A stretch of 64,000 nt of DNA from Mytilisepta virgata (Eukaryota; Mollusca; Bivalvia; Mytilida; Mytilidae), in contig CM051521.1 of the NCBI GenBank assembly GCA_028015205.1, positions 71,842,314-71,906,313 of the forward strand, written 5' to 3'. Numbering within the stretch: position 1 is the stretch's first letter; each line of letters begins with the position of its first letter. The notes under the pieces are model-generated. The model made no database searches. It was not told the DNA's origin and was given only the letters and a program-made list of their open reading frames with translations. Of the stretch, positions 12,601 through 27,600 are shown piece after piece. Position numbers and translations under genes: made by a program.

Positions 12601-15600
12601 CAAGCGGCTGTGATGACTAGTTGCAGATAAAAGTGTAACAATTTTTTTTATACAAAACCATAAGGTCAAAAAATAAACAAATTCGTCAAACGAGAAGTTG
12701 ATGTCGCCTTGGTCCGAAAACATATCCCATATTATGGCTAGCCTATAGAAGGTTTGTGACAAAATATCAAGCCGCTGTGATGAGTAGTTGCAGAGAAAAG
12801 TGCATTGTTTCTCATTGGTTGATTTTTTTCCCCTCTGGAACTGCTTTGCCAAATGAAATGAAACTTGATAGGGAGCATCTATGATAGTTTCTTTACAAAG
12901 TTTCCTGGCTGATATAATAAAAAGCTTCTCCTCTGAAATTGCTGGCCCAAATGGAACGAAACTTGACAGGAAGCATCTATGGGAAGTTCTTAACAAAATT
13001 TCCTCATTTCGTCCAGATCATCAACAAACATGGCTGCCATGGGCAATTCTTGTTTCTCATTGGTTGATTTTTTTTTCCTCTGGAACTGCTTTGCCAAATG
13101 AAATGAAACTTGAAAGGAAGCATCTATGATAGTTTCTTTACAAAGTTTCCTTATTTCGTCCTGATTGGACTACAAATATGGCCACCAAGTGCAGTTCTTG
13201 TTTCTGATTGGCCAATATAAAAAAATCTCCCCTGATATCGCTTGGCCAAATAGAACAAAACTTGATAGGAAGCATGTATGAGAGGTCAATTATAAAGTTT
13301 CCTCATTTTGTCCCAATCGGACTACAATTATGGCTGCATTGGTCAATTCTTGTTTCTGATAGGCTGATTTACCCACTAAGAACATCTATCAACCAAATAC
13401 TATGGGCCTATTTAGTACAGTTGCTGAGAAATAGACTAATTCATGACAGTCACTCAAGCATGAATTTATGTCAAGTTCAGCTGACAAGCAATAGACTGGC
13501 ATTTATCCACTAAGAAGTATCTACAGACCAAATATGGTGGGTTTAGGTATTACAGTTGCTGAGAAATGGGCTTATTCAGGAAAATATGACACAGTTCACT
13601 CAACTATGAAATTGATGTCAAGGCCAATACAGATTCTGAGAAACTGACCTAATCCCAAAATTGTATGACAAGTCACTGAAGAATGAAATAGAGGTCAAGA
13701 TCCAGAAACAAGTGTCATATATCCACCAACAACTATCAATAGACCAAATATGGCGGGAGGTATTACAGTTTCTGAGAAATTGACCCAGTCTAGAAATTGC
13801 AACACAACTCACTCAAGCATGTGCCTACTAAGAACTATCTATTGAACAGATATAGTGGGCTTAGGTATTACAGTTGCTAAGAAATGGACTTAATCACAAA
13901 AATGTGACGTATGTTACTCATCCATGAAATTGAGGTCAAGTTCAAAAAGCATGTGTCAGACTGACATGTACCCACCAAGAACTATCTATTGACCATATAT
14001 GGTGGGTATAGGTATTATAGTTGCTGAGAAATGGACTTAACCACAAAAATGAAATTGCGGCCAAATACAAAAGGCAGGTGTCAGACTGACATGTACCCAC
14101 TAAGAACTATCTATTGACCAAATATGGTGGATCTAGGTATTATTGTTGCTGAGAAATTGACATAATCAAGAAATTTTAACACAAGTCACTCAACCATGAA
14201 ATTGAGGTCAAAGTCGAGTGACAGGTGTCGGACTGGCATGTGCCTACTAAGAACTATCTATTGACCAGATGTGGTGGGCTTAGGTATTACAGTTGCTTAG
14301 AATTGGTCTTAATCACGAAAATGTAAAACATATCACTCAAACATGATACTGAGGTCAAGGTTAAAAGGCATGTGTCAGACTGACATGTACCCATCAAGAA
14401 CTATCTATTGACCAAAAATTGTGGGTCTAGGTATTATAGTTGCTGAGAAATGAACTTAACCACGAAAAATAAGATGCAGGTCACTCAACCATGAAATTGA
14501 GGTCAAGGTCAAAAGATATGTGTCAGACTGACATGTACCCACTAAGAATTATCTATTGACCAAATATGGTGGGTCTAGGTATAATAGTTGCTGAGAACTG
14601 GACTTCACCACGAAAATAGGACAAAGTCACTCAAGCATGAAATTGAGGTCAAGGTCCCAAGCCAGGTGTCAGACTGGCATGTACCCACTAAGAACTCTCT
14701 ATAGACCAAATATTGTTGGCCTAGGTACTGGTATTACAGTATATGAGAAATGGATTTAACCACGAAACATGGATGCAGATTTTACATTTATGTTTATGAA
14801 GTCAATGAACCATGAAAACGAGGTCGCCAATGGAAAGTAATACCTGTATCTCGCCTTCACGACTTTTCGGCGCAGGTGACACAAAAAAAAAAACAAGAGG
14901 CTCTCAAGAGCCTGAATCGCTCACCTGGTAAACAATGCACTATAAACTAAATTAATATATTAATGTTTGTTGTAAATTAAACTGAGTATTAAAGGTCACG
15001 TAAAATGCTGAAAATACCTTTAAAAACCTTTCAAGAACCTCTGGAAAGAAATGGGCATGAGTTCTCCCTACGCTTGATTAAGATACAGTCATGGTCAATC
15101 TGATGATTCATAATACAAAATACAAGCTTTAATTAATCTTCAAATACAAGTATAAATCTTTTGGTCTATATGTTGTCCTCGTTTTTAAAATGTTTGAAAG
15201 AAGTTATGTAAAAATTGTGGGTTAAGGCTTTTTATTGTACTTGAAAAGGAAATATTGCAGGAACAATCATGCTAAGTTTCATCCAATTCCCCCTAGTAGT
15301 TTCAGAGGAGATGTTTGAAAATTAGTTAACAATGATTATGACAGACACCAAGTGATGGCAATTAAAAGCTCACATATTATGAAGTTTAATCATTGTTATA
15401 CAACATTCTCATCACCACCATTCACTAAGGATACCTACCATATTTACTTTAAAAACCAAATATTGTTGAAATCCGAGCAAGTGTAAACAAGAGTGAAAAG
15501 TTTACCTGATTTTGCAGGAAATGACATGGAAGTGAAAAAAAAAAATGCTAAAACCTTGAGTATGGTCCCTCACTCGGCACCAAAGCTCACGAGTACATCA

Positions 15601-18600
15601 ATGAAAAAATAATTATTGTGAATTGAATGTTGATGAAATATTCAAAACATTAAACAGAATTTCAATAAAAATAATTTCAAGTAGCAATAAAATATAAATA
15701 AACAACATCCTGATTAAAAATGCTAAACTTGAACATATGTGAAAATCTGAAAAAAATTAAATTTCCAAGGGCAATAACTCTAATATAGGTTGTCTGATTG
15801 ACCTGAAAATTGGCACAGTGATAGATCTTAATTAACTGAACAACTTTTATTCTTACATTGATTATTTATCTCCTTTCACAATAATTGCACAAAAAGAGAA
15901 AATCTGCAAACAAAATTGACATTTTCAAGGGCAATAACTCTAACATGGTATGTCTGATTGACCTGAAATTTTGAACATTCATAGATCTTTATTAACTGAG
16001 CAACTTTTGTTCTTACATTGATTATCTATCTCTTCTCATTTTCATAATAATAGCCTTGAAAAACGAAATATTGCCAAATTTGACATTTAAAGGGCAACAA
16101 CTCCTACATCAGTTGTAAGATCGTAACAAAGATTTGCACACTGGTAGATCTCATCGTGCTGAACATTTTGACCCTATGTCAAAATTTTGATATCTGCTTT
16201 CGTTTTCAAGTTATTTGCAGAAAACTACTGATGGACCCCTATGTTCTATTTATAGTAACGACAGCCATGTTTTTCGACATTTCAAAAATTTTAAACGATA
16301 GAAATTTTCCAGATGCCCTAAAGAACAATTCTGCAAAGTTAGGTTGAAGTCGGTCCAGTAGTTTAGGACGAGTTAACGTTTGAAAAAGTTTACAGACGAC
16401 GATGACAGACGACGACGACGGACGCCAAGTGATGGCAATAGCTCACATGGCCTATGGCCAGGTGAGCTAAAAACACTTAATGGCCCCCACCTCCTCCAAA
16501 AGAAACCCCAAGGAGCCAGATTTCCAAAAATGAATTCCAATCTGTATTTTTATGGAGATCCACAGTGGTAAAATATTATAAGGATACATTCAATAGAACA
16601 AAAATAAATGAGGTGGAAACCCAACTGTCTACAGATACTATCACTGATGGTGACTGCAGGCTCTTACCATAATATGACCACAGAAATCCAAGAAAACTTT
16701 CATCAGAACAACTGACTTTCTACTTACTTAACTGTTATTGTCACTTTACATGTTTTCAGATCAAAAAACTTAGCAGTTTTATCCATTGATGTTGTGATGA
16801 TTTTATCATCTCCAGGTGCAAACATACATTTGGAAATGGTACTACTGTGAATATCTGTAAGTATAAAAATTGAATGAATCATAACCATATTAATATTGCA
16901 GGAAATGGTTCAGTAGTATATGTAAATGTCTAATGACTGCATGATTTCCAATCAGGATGAAAAAAAATCATAATTTGGCCAGGTGAACCAAGTTAATTAT
17001 ATGGGTTAAGTGGGTTTTGGTGTCCCATAAATTTTTTTAAATGTTTCTTATGTCTTTGGTCTCGCATAACAGTGAATATGTGTCATCATAAGATTTATTT
17101 CAGGAGCGAAACTTTGATATTGAAAAAATCAAATGTCTTGTAATACAAAAAGAGTTATTTATGTACCCACCAAGAACTATCTATTGACCAAATATGGTGG
17201 GTCTAGGTATTCTAATTGCTCAGAAATGGACTTAACCATAAAAAAGTGACAAAGTAACTCAAAGATGAAATTGAGGTCCAGGTCCCAAGCCATGTGTCAG
17301 ACTGGCATGTACCCAACAAGAACTATCTATAGACCAAATATGGTTGGCCTATGTATTACAGTTTCTGAGAAATGGAGTTAACCACGAAAAAGTGACAAAG
17401 TCACTTGAGCATGAAACTGAGGTCAAGGTCCCAAGTTTGGTGTCAGACTGGCATGTATCCACTAAAAACTATGTACAGACCAAAGTCAGGATCACAAGAC
17501 AAGTATACTACGGCAAACCTTATACGATAAGCTACCTTGTGGACCATAAATCTTAATTGTAGGTATTACATGTGAAAAGTTATTAAAGTTTTAAAATAGT
17601 TTATGCTGCCGGCGGCGGCGGAAAGTAATACCTATATCTCGCCTCAGCGACTATTTGTCACAGGCAAGACAAAAACTGTCTGATATTCATAGTGAAATAA
17701 AAAAATGTTGAACTATTGGTAACTGTAATAATCAACAATGAGAATATCAACTAGAGGCTCTCAAGAGCCTGTATCGCTCGCCTGGATTTAACTTTTCACC
17801 TTCAGCAGACCTAGAAATTTAAGTGTTGCAGTCAATTTGGCTGGTTTTTCTATAGGTTCTATGTTAAACTAATTTCAGCTGTGGCAGTCATCTTGGTTGA
17901 CAGTCCAGGTCAATGGATACATTTCTAAAAGAGAACCATCTAAGGACCATTTCTGCTAAGTCTTGTTCCAACTGGCTAAGTGGTTTCAAACAAGAAGATT
18001 TTTAAATGAATTTTCCTATAGGGTCAAATATTTAACAAAGTTGGGTGTGGCAGCCATCTTGGTTGACAGTCTGGGTCACCACACAAAATTCTGAAAGAGG
18101 ACCATCTATGGACCATTGCTACCAAGTCTAATTCTAATTGGCTTAGTGGTTTCAGACAAGAAGATTTTTTAGTGAATTTCCCATAGGGTCCTATGCTAAA
18201 CTAAGTTCTGCTGTGGCAGTCATCTTGGTTCACAGTCCACGAAATCAGACACATTTCTGAAATAGGACCTCCTAAGGACCAATGCTGCCATGTCCTGCTC
18301 CAATATGTCAATTGGTTTCAGACAAGAAGATTTTTCAATGAATTTTCCTACCGGGTCCTTGGTTAAACTAAGTTCGGTTGTGGTGGCCATCTTGGTTGAC
18401 AGTCCAGGTCATTGGACACACCTCTGTAAGAGGACCATCTAAGGACCAATGCTGCCAAGTCTGGCTCAAATATGTCAAGTGGTTTCAGACATTAGAGAAC
18501 AAAAGATGTTATAGTCCATTTCTTTTATACCATGTTACCTTTTCTTTTGTACTAGATATACATATTAATAATAAAAGGTAACATGGTATAAAAGAAATGG

Positions 18601-21600
18601 ATTATAACATCTTTTGTTCTCTAATGAGGACTAATCCACCTTAATTACCTGTAATTAAAATAGTGGGCACTCAGAGAATAAACTGAATATACAGGTGCCC
18701 AGCTGAGAAAAAGTGTTTATTTAGGTAGAAATGTGGTTTTAAAGACATGATTATGCAATAAAAGTTTTAAGACAATTAGAAATTATAAACTTACTAAGTG
18801 GTGTCTTCCCTTTTAGCCAACTTTTGAAAATCAGGTATAATACAATATTTTTAGATTGTAGTTAATTAGAGGGCTGTTTATTTAGTAATTATTAGGTGTC
18901 ATCTTAAATTGTGACTGAAAATTTGTTCCTGTTTGGATTAACATTATATGTAAATAGCACAGTAATATGGGGGAAATTTTTAGGATTTGATTCAAATATT
19001 TATGAAAATATTGAAATTATTTTAAAATTAATTGAAGCAAATGTTTGGTGAATTATAATATTATTACATTTATAAAATATTTTTGAAAGTTTAAATGTGA
19101 TTTAAGGGTATTTTTTTACACTTATCTTCTGTAAAATTAAATTAAAGAAAGAAAGAAAAAAAAATTTTTTTTATGAAATTGTGAGGAAACTTGAGAAAGT
19201 GTGGCTTAAAAAATCAGTACGAGTAACAAGTATTCAGTCTTAATTATGCTTGATCATCATAATTAACAATTATTACTATTTTAATAGTTTTGATAATGAA
19301 TGTGCAATCTGATAAGCATCCCAAATGTCAAACTTTCAACAATGTTCACTTAGTTTACCAAAGCTAACAAATGTCTATATAAAGTGTTGAAATCCTAAAT
19401 TATTCATCATTCATTGCAAAATGGCAAACGACCAAGTCAGAGTTGAACTCATTCCACATGCATGCGGTTACTATCTAGCTGTAGCTGGCTACAGATACAG
19501 AGTCAAGACCAGAAAACAGGGAAGAGATGCAGAACGGTATACTGGAAATGCACTCAAAAGGACTGCCCTGGTACCGTTAACACAAGAGACAACATTGTAA
19601 CCAGCTTTCCAAAGGACCACAACCACCCATCATCTACAGCACACAAATGCCTTGACCCACTACCAACACTCTACAACAGTGAGATAATACAGTTCTGAAC
19701 CAGGGAATGGGACAACGACACATGACAGATAGTTGAGAAGATACCCATCTTTGTAGCTTGCATAAATCGAACAGCGTTCCGAAGTCCCCCGCCGCTAGAG
19801 CATCAGAAACCCTTGGACAAGTGAAACATAACAAAATTTTCTCAAAGAGAGAGAATAGAAGGACAAAGAATTTGTGGTTATTGCTAAAGTTTTTTACAAG
19901 TTAATGAGTGGTATGAAGACATTTATACAATATGGGTATAGTGTTGAAATCTTATTTTACCATGTGTATTGAGAATTTATACAAATGTACAATTACTTCT
20001 TTTCAATAAACAGAAATGCTTTGATCAAAAGTATTCCGCCTAACAAACTCTTAAAGACAGTATTTTTCAATTTTATAAGTTTCGATAGGAGTTTATGTAT
20101 AAAACCTCCCTTTAGGTCCAAGTGTATAAATATTATTCCAATGCAAGGAGAATATAAATTTTCTAGAACACTTAGATGAACATTTTGTCAATTTTCAAAG
20201 TTATTAAGGGGCATAACTCCTACAAAAATATTTCAACATGACTCATCTTCGAACTCCCTTGAGGTATCATTGAGTTAAAGCTACTGTATAAATATTATCC
20301 AAATCGGTCAAGAAATAAATTTGCTACAGCGCTTACATGAAAATTTTGTCAATTTTCTAAGTTATTAAGGGGCATAACTCCTACAAAAATATTTCGACAT
20401 GACTCATCTTCGAACTCCCTTGAGGTATCATTGAGTTAAAGCTACTGTATAAATATTATCCAAATCGGTCAAGAAATAAATTTGCTAGAGCACTTACATG
20501 AAAATTTTGTCAATTTTCTAAGTTATTAAGGGGCATAACTCCTACAAAAATAATTCGACATGACTCACCTTCGAACTCCCTTGAGGTATCATTGAGTTAA
20601 AGCTACTGTATAAATATTATCCAAATCGGTCAAGAAATAAATTTGCTAGAGCGCTTACATGAAAATTTTGTCAATTTTCTAAGTTATTAAGGGGCATAAC
20701 TCCTACAAAAATATTTCGACATGACTCATCTTCGAACTCCCTTGAGGTATCATTGAGTTAAAGCTACTGTATAAATATTATCCAAATCGGTCAAGAAATA
20801 AATTTGCTAGAGCACTTACAAGGTGGACGGACGGACGGAAGCATGGATGGACGGAAGCACGGAAGAGGAGGACAAAAACTCACTATACCAACAACGCAAT
20901 GCCAAACTACCACAGCAACCCACCACTATACAGGAAATCGTGCTGCCAGTAGAATGGAGATAGACATCAACAGATAATAAGTCTATTTCAATATCAATAG
21001 GGAAAAGAAAGGATATTGGGAAATGCAATAAATACAACACCATATAAAAATAAAGACAAAAAGATATTACCGCCTGATCTGCAACAAAATATACGTTTTG
21101 AGTAATTTTTATTTTTAAAATTGTAATGGGGCACATATAATGATGATTAAATAATATATTCATTTTACATGCTGGTTGTATGTATATGCAACTTATGTTA
21201 TAATTCACTTTATAATTTATAATAATTGTTTTCATTTTCCATTTTCAGGACCGAACTTCTTACTGGCAGAAGATGGTGACAATGACAAGATCCTACTATT
21301 TGGTACTTCAGACAACCTTCGACACCTCAGCAACGCTGAAGCTATATTCGCCGATGGAACCTTCTACGCCAGCCCAGTACTATTCAAGCAACTGTACACC
21401 ATCCACGCACTCATCGACAACGAAATGTACCCACTTATGAAGATACAAGAAACATTTTGTGCTGAACATTGCTTTTGATTTGTGACACTTTTATTGTTTA
21501 CCATTTATTGTGCTAAATATATATTGCTACTTCAAAATGTGCTAATATTGTATTAATTTATATGTTCATATTGGTCACTTAACAACAAGAAATAAAAAAT

Positions 21601-24600
21601 AATTATAACAAATATGTTATCTAGTTACAATAAATGTCTGTATCAAGATAAACACTTGAAATAAAATATATTTTTTAAAAAATCACCCAAAAATCCTAAA
21701 AAAATACTAGAGTTACAATTCGCGAATGTCAGTAGTGCATTATATACTTATATATTTAAGGAATATGTTCCTGGAATAATTTTCAGTCCATTATTACCTT
21801 TGTCATCCAACCCAAGCCCTAATCAAGAATCCTTTGTTCCTAATTACCTTTGACCTCATCTATCCAACTTTCACTTTTTACCTGTAATACCTAAAAATTC
21901 AAAAAGTTGGCTAAACGGGAATTAACCTACTAAGTCATGTCTTATAAGTTGTTTTTCAGTTGAGAAATTGTTGGGCAAATAAATATAAAATTAATAAAAA
22001 TATATTATTATATATATATATATCAAACAAAATTTAAAAATTTGTCATTTTTACACCTTTATAAGTAGAAAAAGATGGAGATGGCAAAGAAAAGAATAAC
22101 TAAACATACGATTAATGAAATGAAAAATTATTATGAAATATAATGATATATAATTATTCTCTTCGGTAAACTCATGTGTAAACCCAATCAACTGGAACAA
22201 AAACATATGGTCAATTTATAATACAAACACATTTTACCTGGGCTTTGAATTATATCACAAGCTATTTGATCATTAATTTAAAGTATTCAGTTTTCAATGT
22301 ACATAATCAGAATAGTACAAGTTAGTATATCCCTTTTAAAGCTTTTTTTCTATCTATTTTTAACTAATTTTTATGCCTAAAAACTCATTATCATGAAGAA
22401 AAATATTTAAAATAATCAAAACAAAATTTGTTTAAGTTTACAGAAAAATATAAGTGTTCAAATCTGAGATTAAACTCAGTCCAAACCTATTTTCACTGTA
22501 TAATTTATTGTTGCTAAAAGTTTTACATGTAAATTTGGATTATCCGCCCTTGTCATATGGTTTTTTGGAAAAGGGTCAATAGAATTCACATGTTTTTTTA
22601 ATGGAAATAAAATTATTCTAAAAATATTTTCAGATGTTTTGTGATTATTCTTGTAATTTTTTTCACATGTGTGTTTTTGATCTAAGTTATTGAGAAAATT
22701 TGTGACGTATTTTTTAAAAGATTTCTTTGCCTGCTGTTGTGTGAAATTTGTTGAAATCACTCACATCTGTGAAAAACTTCTGTTGCACTGATGTGACATG
22801 ATTAGCATAAAAAAATTCCACTAAGACTGGTGCTTGTAGCACTGAAATTGTAATAAGGTACCAGGCTTTCTCCAAGTTGAGAGCCTCACAACAAATTAAG
22901 AACAGTAGAAATGCTTTCTTTTTGCTTGAATTTTGTGCTATGCATGTTTGTATTTTGAATCAAGAAATTGCCAAAAATATCCTCTCTTATAATGATATTC
23001 ATTTACTTTATTGGACTCCCTCTTGCAAAGACCTAGGATTTGGTTAGGGTTTATGGTTGGGGTTAGGGTTGAAGGTTAGGGTTAAATGAAAAAATGTTGG
23101 GTTAGGGTTTGTTTAGAATACCTCTATATGATGTAAACTCCCTAAAGAAAATGAAGGCCTTTATAACCAGGCATTAGAATATCACAATATCACGAAATAA
23201 ATGTTACACCTAGAAGTGAAGACACATGTAACCTTGTTAGATACAATTCCATTTTTTCTGCTTGTTTAAAATTATGATGGTCTTTACATGATGTCTTAAA
23301 TTCCTCCACGTTCTTATCTGTGCTTAAGGGACATTGCACTATCTAACTTTATCCTTTCATTCTGATATAATTATTAAAATAATATTTTAAGCCTGAATGA
23401 AATAAAATTTTATACTATAATGTTTACCATCTACATTATGTATAACATCTCCAGTATTAGCATCCCAGACTTTGACTGTGTTATCTAAATCAGAACCAGA
23501 TACAATATACTTCCCATCATGTGAAAAGCAAGAACTTGTTACTATACCAGCATGAAAGCCACACCACTGAAAAATACAATTTTTCATGCAAACGCAAGTA
23601 GCAAAAAATGCAAAAATCGCTTCATTACTATCATATGGTTTTCAACCAACTGGCAAACTTACTACAATTCAATACATTTAATACATTTCTTTGAGTTTAA
23701 ACATTTCTTCTTGTATCTTATTTATCACAAAATCCTAACAGAGGTTAACTAGAGGCTCCTAGGAGCCTGTATTGCTCACTTGGATTCAATTTGCTAATCA
23801 ATGCCCAATAAAACAGTTACTGAAAGGCTACTTGGTTGTTGATTGGGATTAATGGACATTTTTTTGACATTACAGATCATCTACAAGAAAATATCAGTGC
23901 TTCCAAGAATTGTTTAAACTGGATCAAGTTTCACAAAAGAATATTTTATGAAGTGAATTTTCCATGGTAAAAGGATCAATGTCACTGAAGCCAATTTCAG
24001 CTCCTCATTTGGTCAGTAGTTTTAGAGTGAGAATGTCATATTATCAGACACAATTCTGAAAGAGGACCAACTCAGGAACATTTGCTGCCAAATTTGGTTC
24101 CAGCTGGCCAAGTTACTGTTTCAGACAATAAGATTTTTAAATTAATTTTTTCATAGAGTCTGCAATGTTAAACTTAGTTCAGATGTGGCAGCAATTCTGT
24201 TTGACAGTCCAGGTCATCAGACATATTTCTGAAAGAGGACAACCTAAGCACCATTTCTGCCAAGCTAGCTTGGTTCCATCTTACCATGTAGTTTCAAATA
24301 TTTTAAAAATTCATCCCCCCTTTCTATTTTTAATAACAGCCGCCACGTTGATAGAAAGTTGGGCATGCTGGACAATTTTGAAAGGAGGCCACCTAAGGAC
24401 CATAACACCAGAGTTTGGTCCCAATTAGAAAAGTGGTTTCAGAGGAGATGTTTAAAGGAAAGTTTATACTTTTACGCCTTTGCCAAGTGAAGGGAATAGT
24501 TCATGTGGGCCTTCAGGCCAGTAGAGTTAAAACAAGAGGCTCACCAGAGCCTGTATCGCTCACCTGGAGTCTGGTTTTCATTGGACAATTAATCAACTAT

Positions 24601-27600
24601 TTGACCAAGTTTGTTGCAATTGGTTCAATTGTTCAGGGAAAATTTGTTGAAGATTTATTTTTTATAAGGTTTAATGTTAAAATATGTTCCCTGATGGTGG
24701 TAGTCCTGGCAGGAAGTTGACAAAATTGACCAGGAATAAGGGTGAACCTTAAATAAATGTAACAGAACCCGACCTCAAATTACACAAACCAGTAACTCCT
24801 AAATAGAATTTGGGATTCCCTTCAAAATTTCAGGGTAGGTAGATCTCAACATGGCAAACATTTTTCAATTTATATTTCACTTCTATCTCAAATAGTTTTG
24901 GAGATAAATGCAAAAATGTTAAAATTTTGAAATTTGACAAAAAAAGGACAATAACTCCTAAATGGGTTTTGGGATTTCCTTTAAAATTTTAGGGTAGGTA
25001 GATCTTGTCATGCTGATCAATTTTACCCCATGTCAGATTTTCGATATCTGTAACGGTTTTTGAGTTATTAGCAAAAAACAGCAATTTACCCCTATGTTCT
25101 ATTTTTAGTAACAGCGGCCATGTTTTTCGACGAATCAAAAATCTCCATATCAGTTCTATGCAGGGTACATGTCATAGATCATTCCTATTAAGTTTCAAAC
25201 CAATCGGCCCAGCGGTTTCAGAGGAGAAGATTTTTGAATAAAAAAATTTTGAAAATTTGACAAAAAAAGGGCAACAACTCCTAAATGGGTTTTGGGATTT
25301 CCTTTAAAATTTCAGGGTATGTAGATCTCAACATGGCAAACATTTTTCAAATTTACATTTCACTTCTATCTCAAATAGTTTTGGAGATAAATGACGAAAA
25401 ATGTTAAAATTTTTAAAATTTGACGAAAAAAGGGCAATAACTCCTAAATGTGTTTTGGTATTTCCTTCAAAATTTCAGGGTAGGTAGATCTTGTCATGCT
25501 GATCAATTTTACCCCATGTCAGATTTTCGATATCTGTAACGGTTTTTGAGTTATTAGCAAAAAACAGCAATTTACCCCTATGTTCTATTTTTAGTAACAG
25601 CGGCCATGTTTTTCGACGAATCAAAAATCTCCATATCAGTTCTATGCAGGGTACCCCAAGGAACAATCTTACCAAGTTTCATTTGATTTTGAATAGTAGT
25701 TTCAGAGAAGAAGATTTTTGAAATAATAACATAAAAAAAGCCAAAAAATGTTAAAAAAGGGCAATAACTCTAACATCAGTTGACAGATTTTCACGAAAAT
25801 CAGCACACAGGTAGCTCTCATCATGCTGAACACTTTCAACCTGCCAGAATTTGCCGTAACCTAATGATTTTTGAGATATTTGCGAAAAACTGTTGTTTGA
25901 CCCCTATGTTCTATTTTTAGTAACAGCGGCCATGTTTTTCGACGAACCAAAAATCCCCACATCAGTTCTATGCAGGGTACCCCAAGGAACATTCATACCA
26001 AGTTTGGTTCTAATTAGTCAAGTAGTTTCAGAGGAGAAGATTTTTGAAATAATAACATAAAAACAAGAGGCTCTCAAGAGCCTGAATCGCTCACCTGGCA
26101 AACAATGCGCTATAAACTAAATCTCATCATCACCATTCACTAAGGATACCATGTTTACTTTAAAAACCAAATATTGTTGAAATCCGAGCAAGTGTAAAAA
26201 ATGGCGGGAAAATGGCAGCCATTTTAAAAATGACCCTCCAAAACAAACTTTCATCATCACCATTCAACTCGGGATACCATGTTTACCTTGAAAGTAGCTT
26301 TCATCTTCATTTTCTTTCTATAATTCAGGAAAAAATAGCAAAAAACAGCATTTTGACCCCTATGTTCTATTTTTAGTAAGGGCGGACATGTTTTTCGACC
26401 AATCAAAAATCGAAGCATTAACTTTTTGCAGGATACCCTAAGGAACAATCTTACCAAGTTTCATTTGATTTTGAATAGTAGTTTCAGAGAAGAAGATTTT
26501 TGAAATAATAACATAAAAAAAAGCCAAAAATGTCAAAAAAGGGCAATAACTCTAACATCAGTTGACAGATTTTCACGAAAATCAGCACACAGGTAACTCT
26601 CATCATGCTGAACACTTTCAACTTGCCAGAATTTGCCGTAACCTAATGATTTGTGAGATATTTGCGAAAAACTGTTGTTTGACCCCTATGTTCTATTTTT
26701 AGTAACGGTGGCCATGTTTTTCGACGGATCAAAAATCGAAGCATATACTTTGTGCAGGATACCCTAAGGAACAATCTTACCAAGTTTCATTGGATTTTGA
26801 ATAGTAGTTTCAGAGAAGAAGATTTTTGAAATAATAACATAAAAAAAAGCCAAAAATGTCAAATAACTCCTAAAAGGAACGAACCTACAACTTCGATCCT
26901 GTTACAAATTTTGTAGATCTTTGTGTGCCTAACAATATGAAATTTAAATTTTTCAAATTTCCTTTATAGTATCCAAGATATAGAGCTTAATAAGTGCAAA
27001 ATTTGGAAAAAATGCAGAAAAAGGGCAATAACTCCTACATGGGTCGTTGGATCTTCTTCAAAATTTCAGGGCAGGTAGATCTTGAGGTGCTGATCACTTT
27101 TACCCCATGCCAGAATTTTGATATCTGTGACCGTTTCTGACTTATTTGCAAAAAACTGCGATTTACCCCTATGTTCTATTTTTAGCCATGACGGCCATGT
27201 TTTTATACGAATCAAAAATCCAAACAATAGATTTGTAGCACCCATACCAATTAATAACTGTACCAAGTTTGGTGGCAGTTGGACTTATGGTGTTGGAGGA
27301 GTTAACGTTTGAAAAAGTTAACAGACGACGGACGGACGGACGACGGACGGACGGACGACGGACGGACGACGGATGCCAAGTGATAGCAATAGCTCACCTG
27401 ACCAGGTGAGCTAAAAAGCCAAAAATGCCAAAAAAGGGCAATAACTCTAACATCAGTTGACAGATTTTCACGAAAATCAGCATACAGGTAGCTCTCATCA
27501 TGCTGAACACTTACAAACTGCCAGAATTTGCCATAACCTAATGATTTTTGAGATATTTGCGAAAAACTGTTGTCTGACCCCTATGTTCTATTTTTAGTAA

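Larger units (their letters stand above)
18792..21935 (+). mobile_element. Decayed MULE (Mutator-like) DNA transposon with long TIRs
   Basis: Related inverted ends surround the coding remnants. Left TIR 18792-18931 and right TIR 21770-21935 share, as reverse complements, a TTTAGCCAACTTTT core, 'ACTaAGT', 'AGGTAT.ATAC' and a distal 'ACTGAAAATT..TTCC' block, so each TIR is at least about 140 bp. Long TIRs and a FLYWCH-plus-MULE protein are typical of this superfamily. The outer limits and target duplication could not be fixed. It lies antisense to WDR88 in intron 4. Confidence 0.75.

Noticed and set aside
12427..12996. 189-codon minus-strand frame
   Set aside because: Overlaps two tandem repeat systems and has no domain.
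16380..16571. Frame starting with an Asp/Arg-rich run
   Set aside because: It is the GACGAC microsatellite and hairpin end of family-1 copy B.
24415..24720. Open frame whose 3' half also appears at 42376-42600
   Set aside because: Conserved only because both are family-1 5' modules; not a gene.
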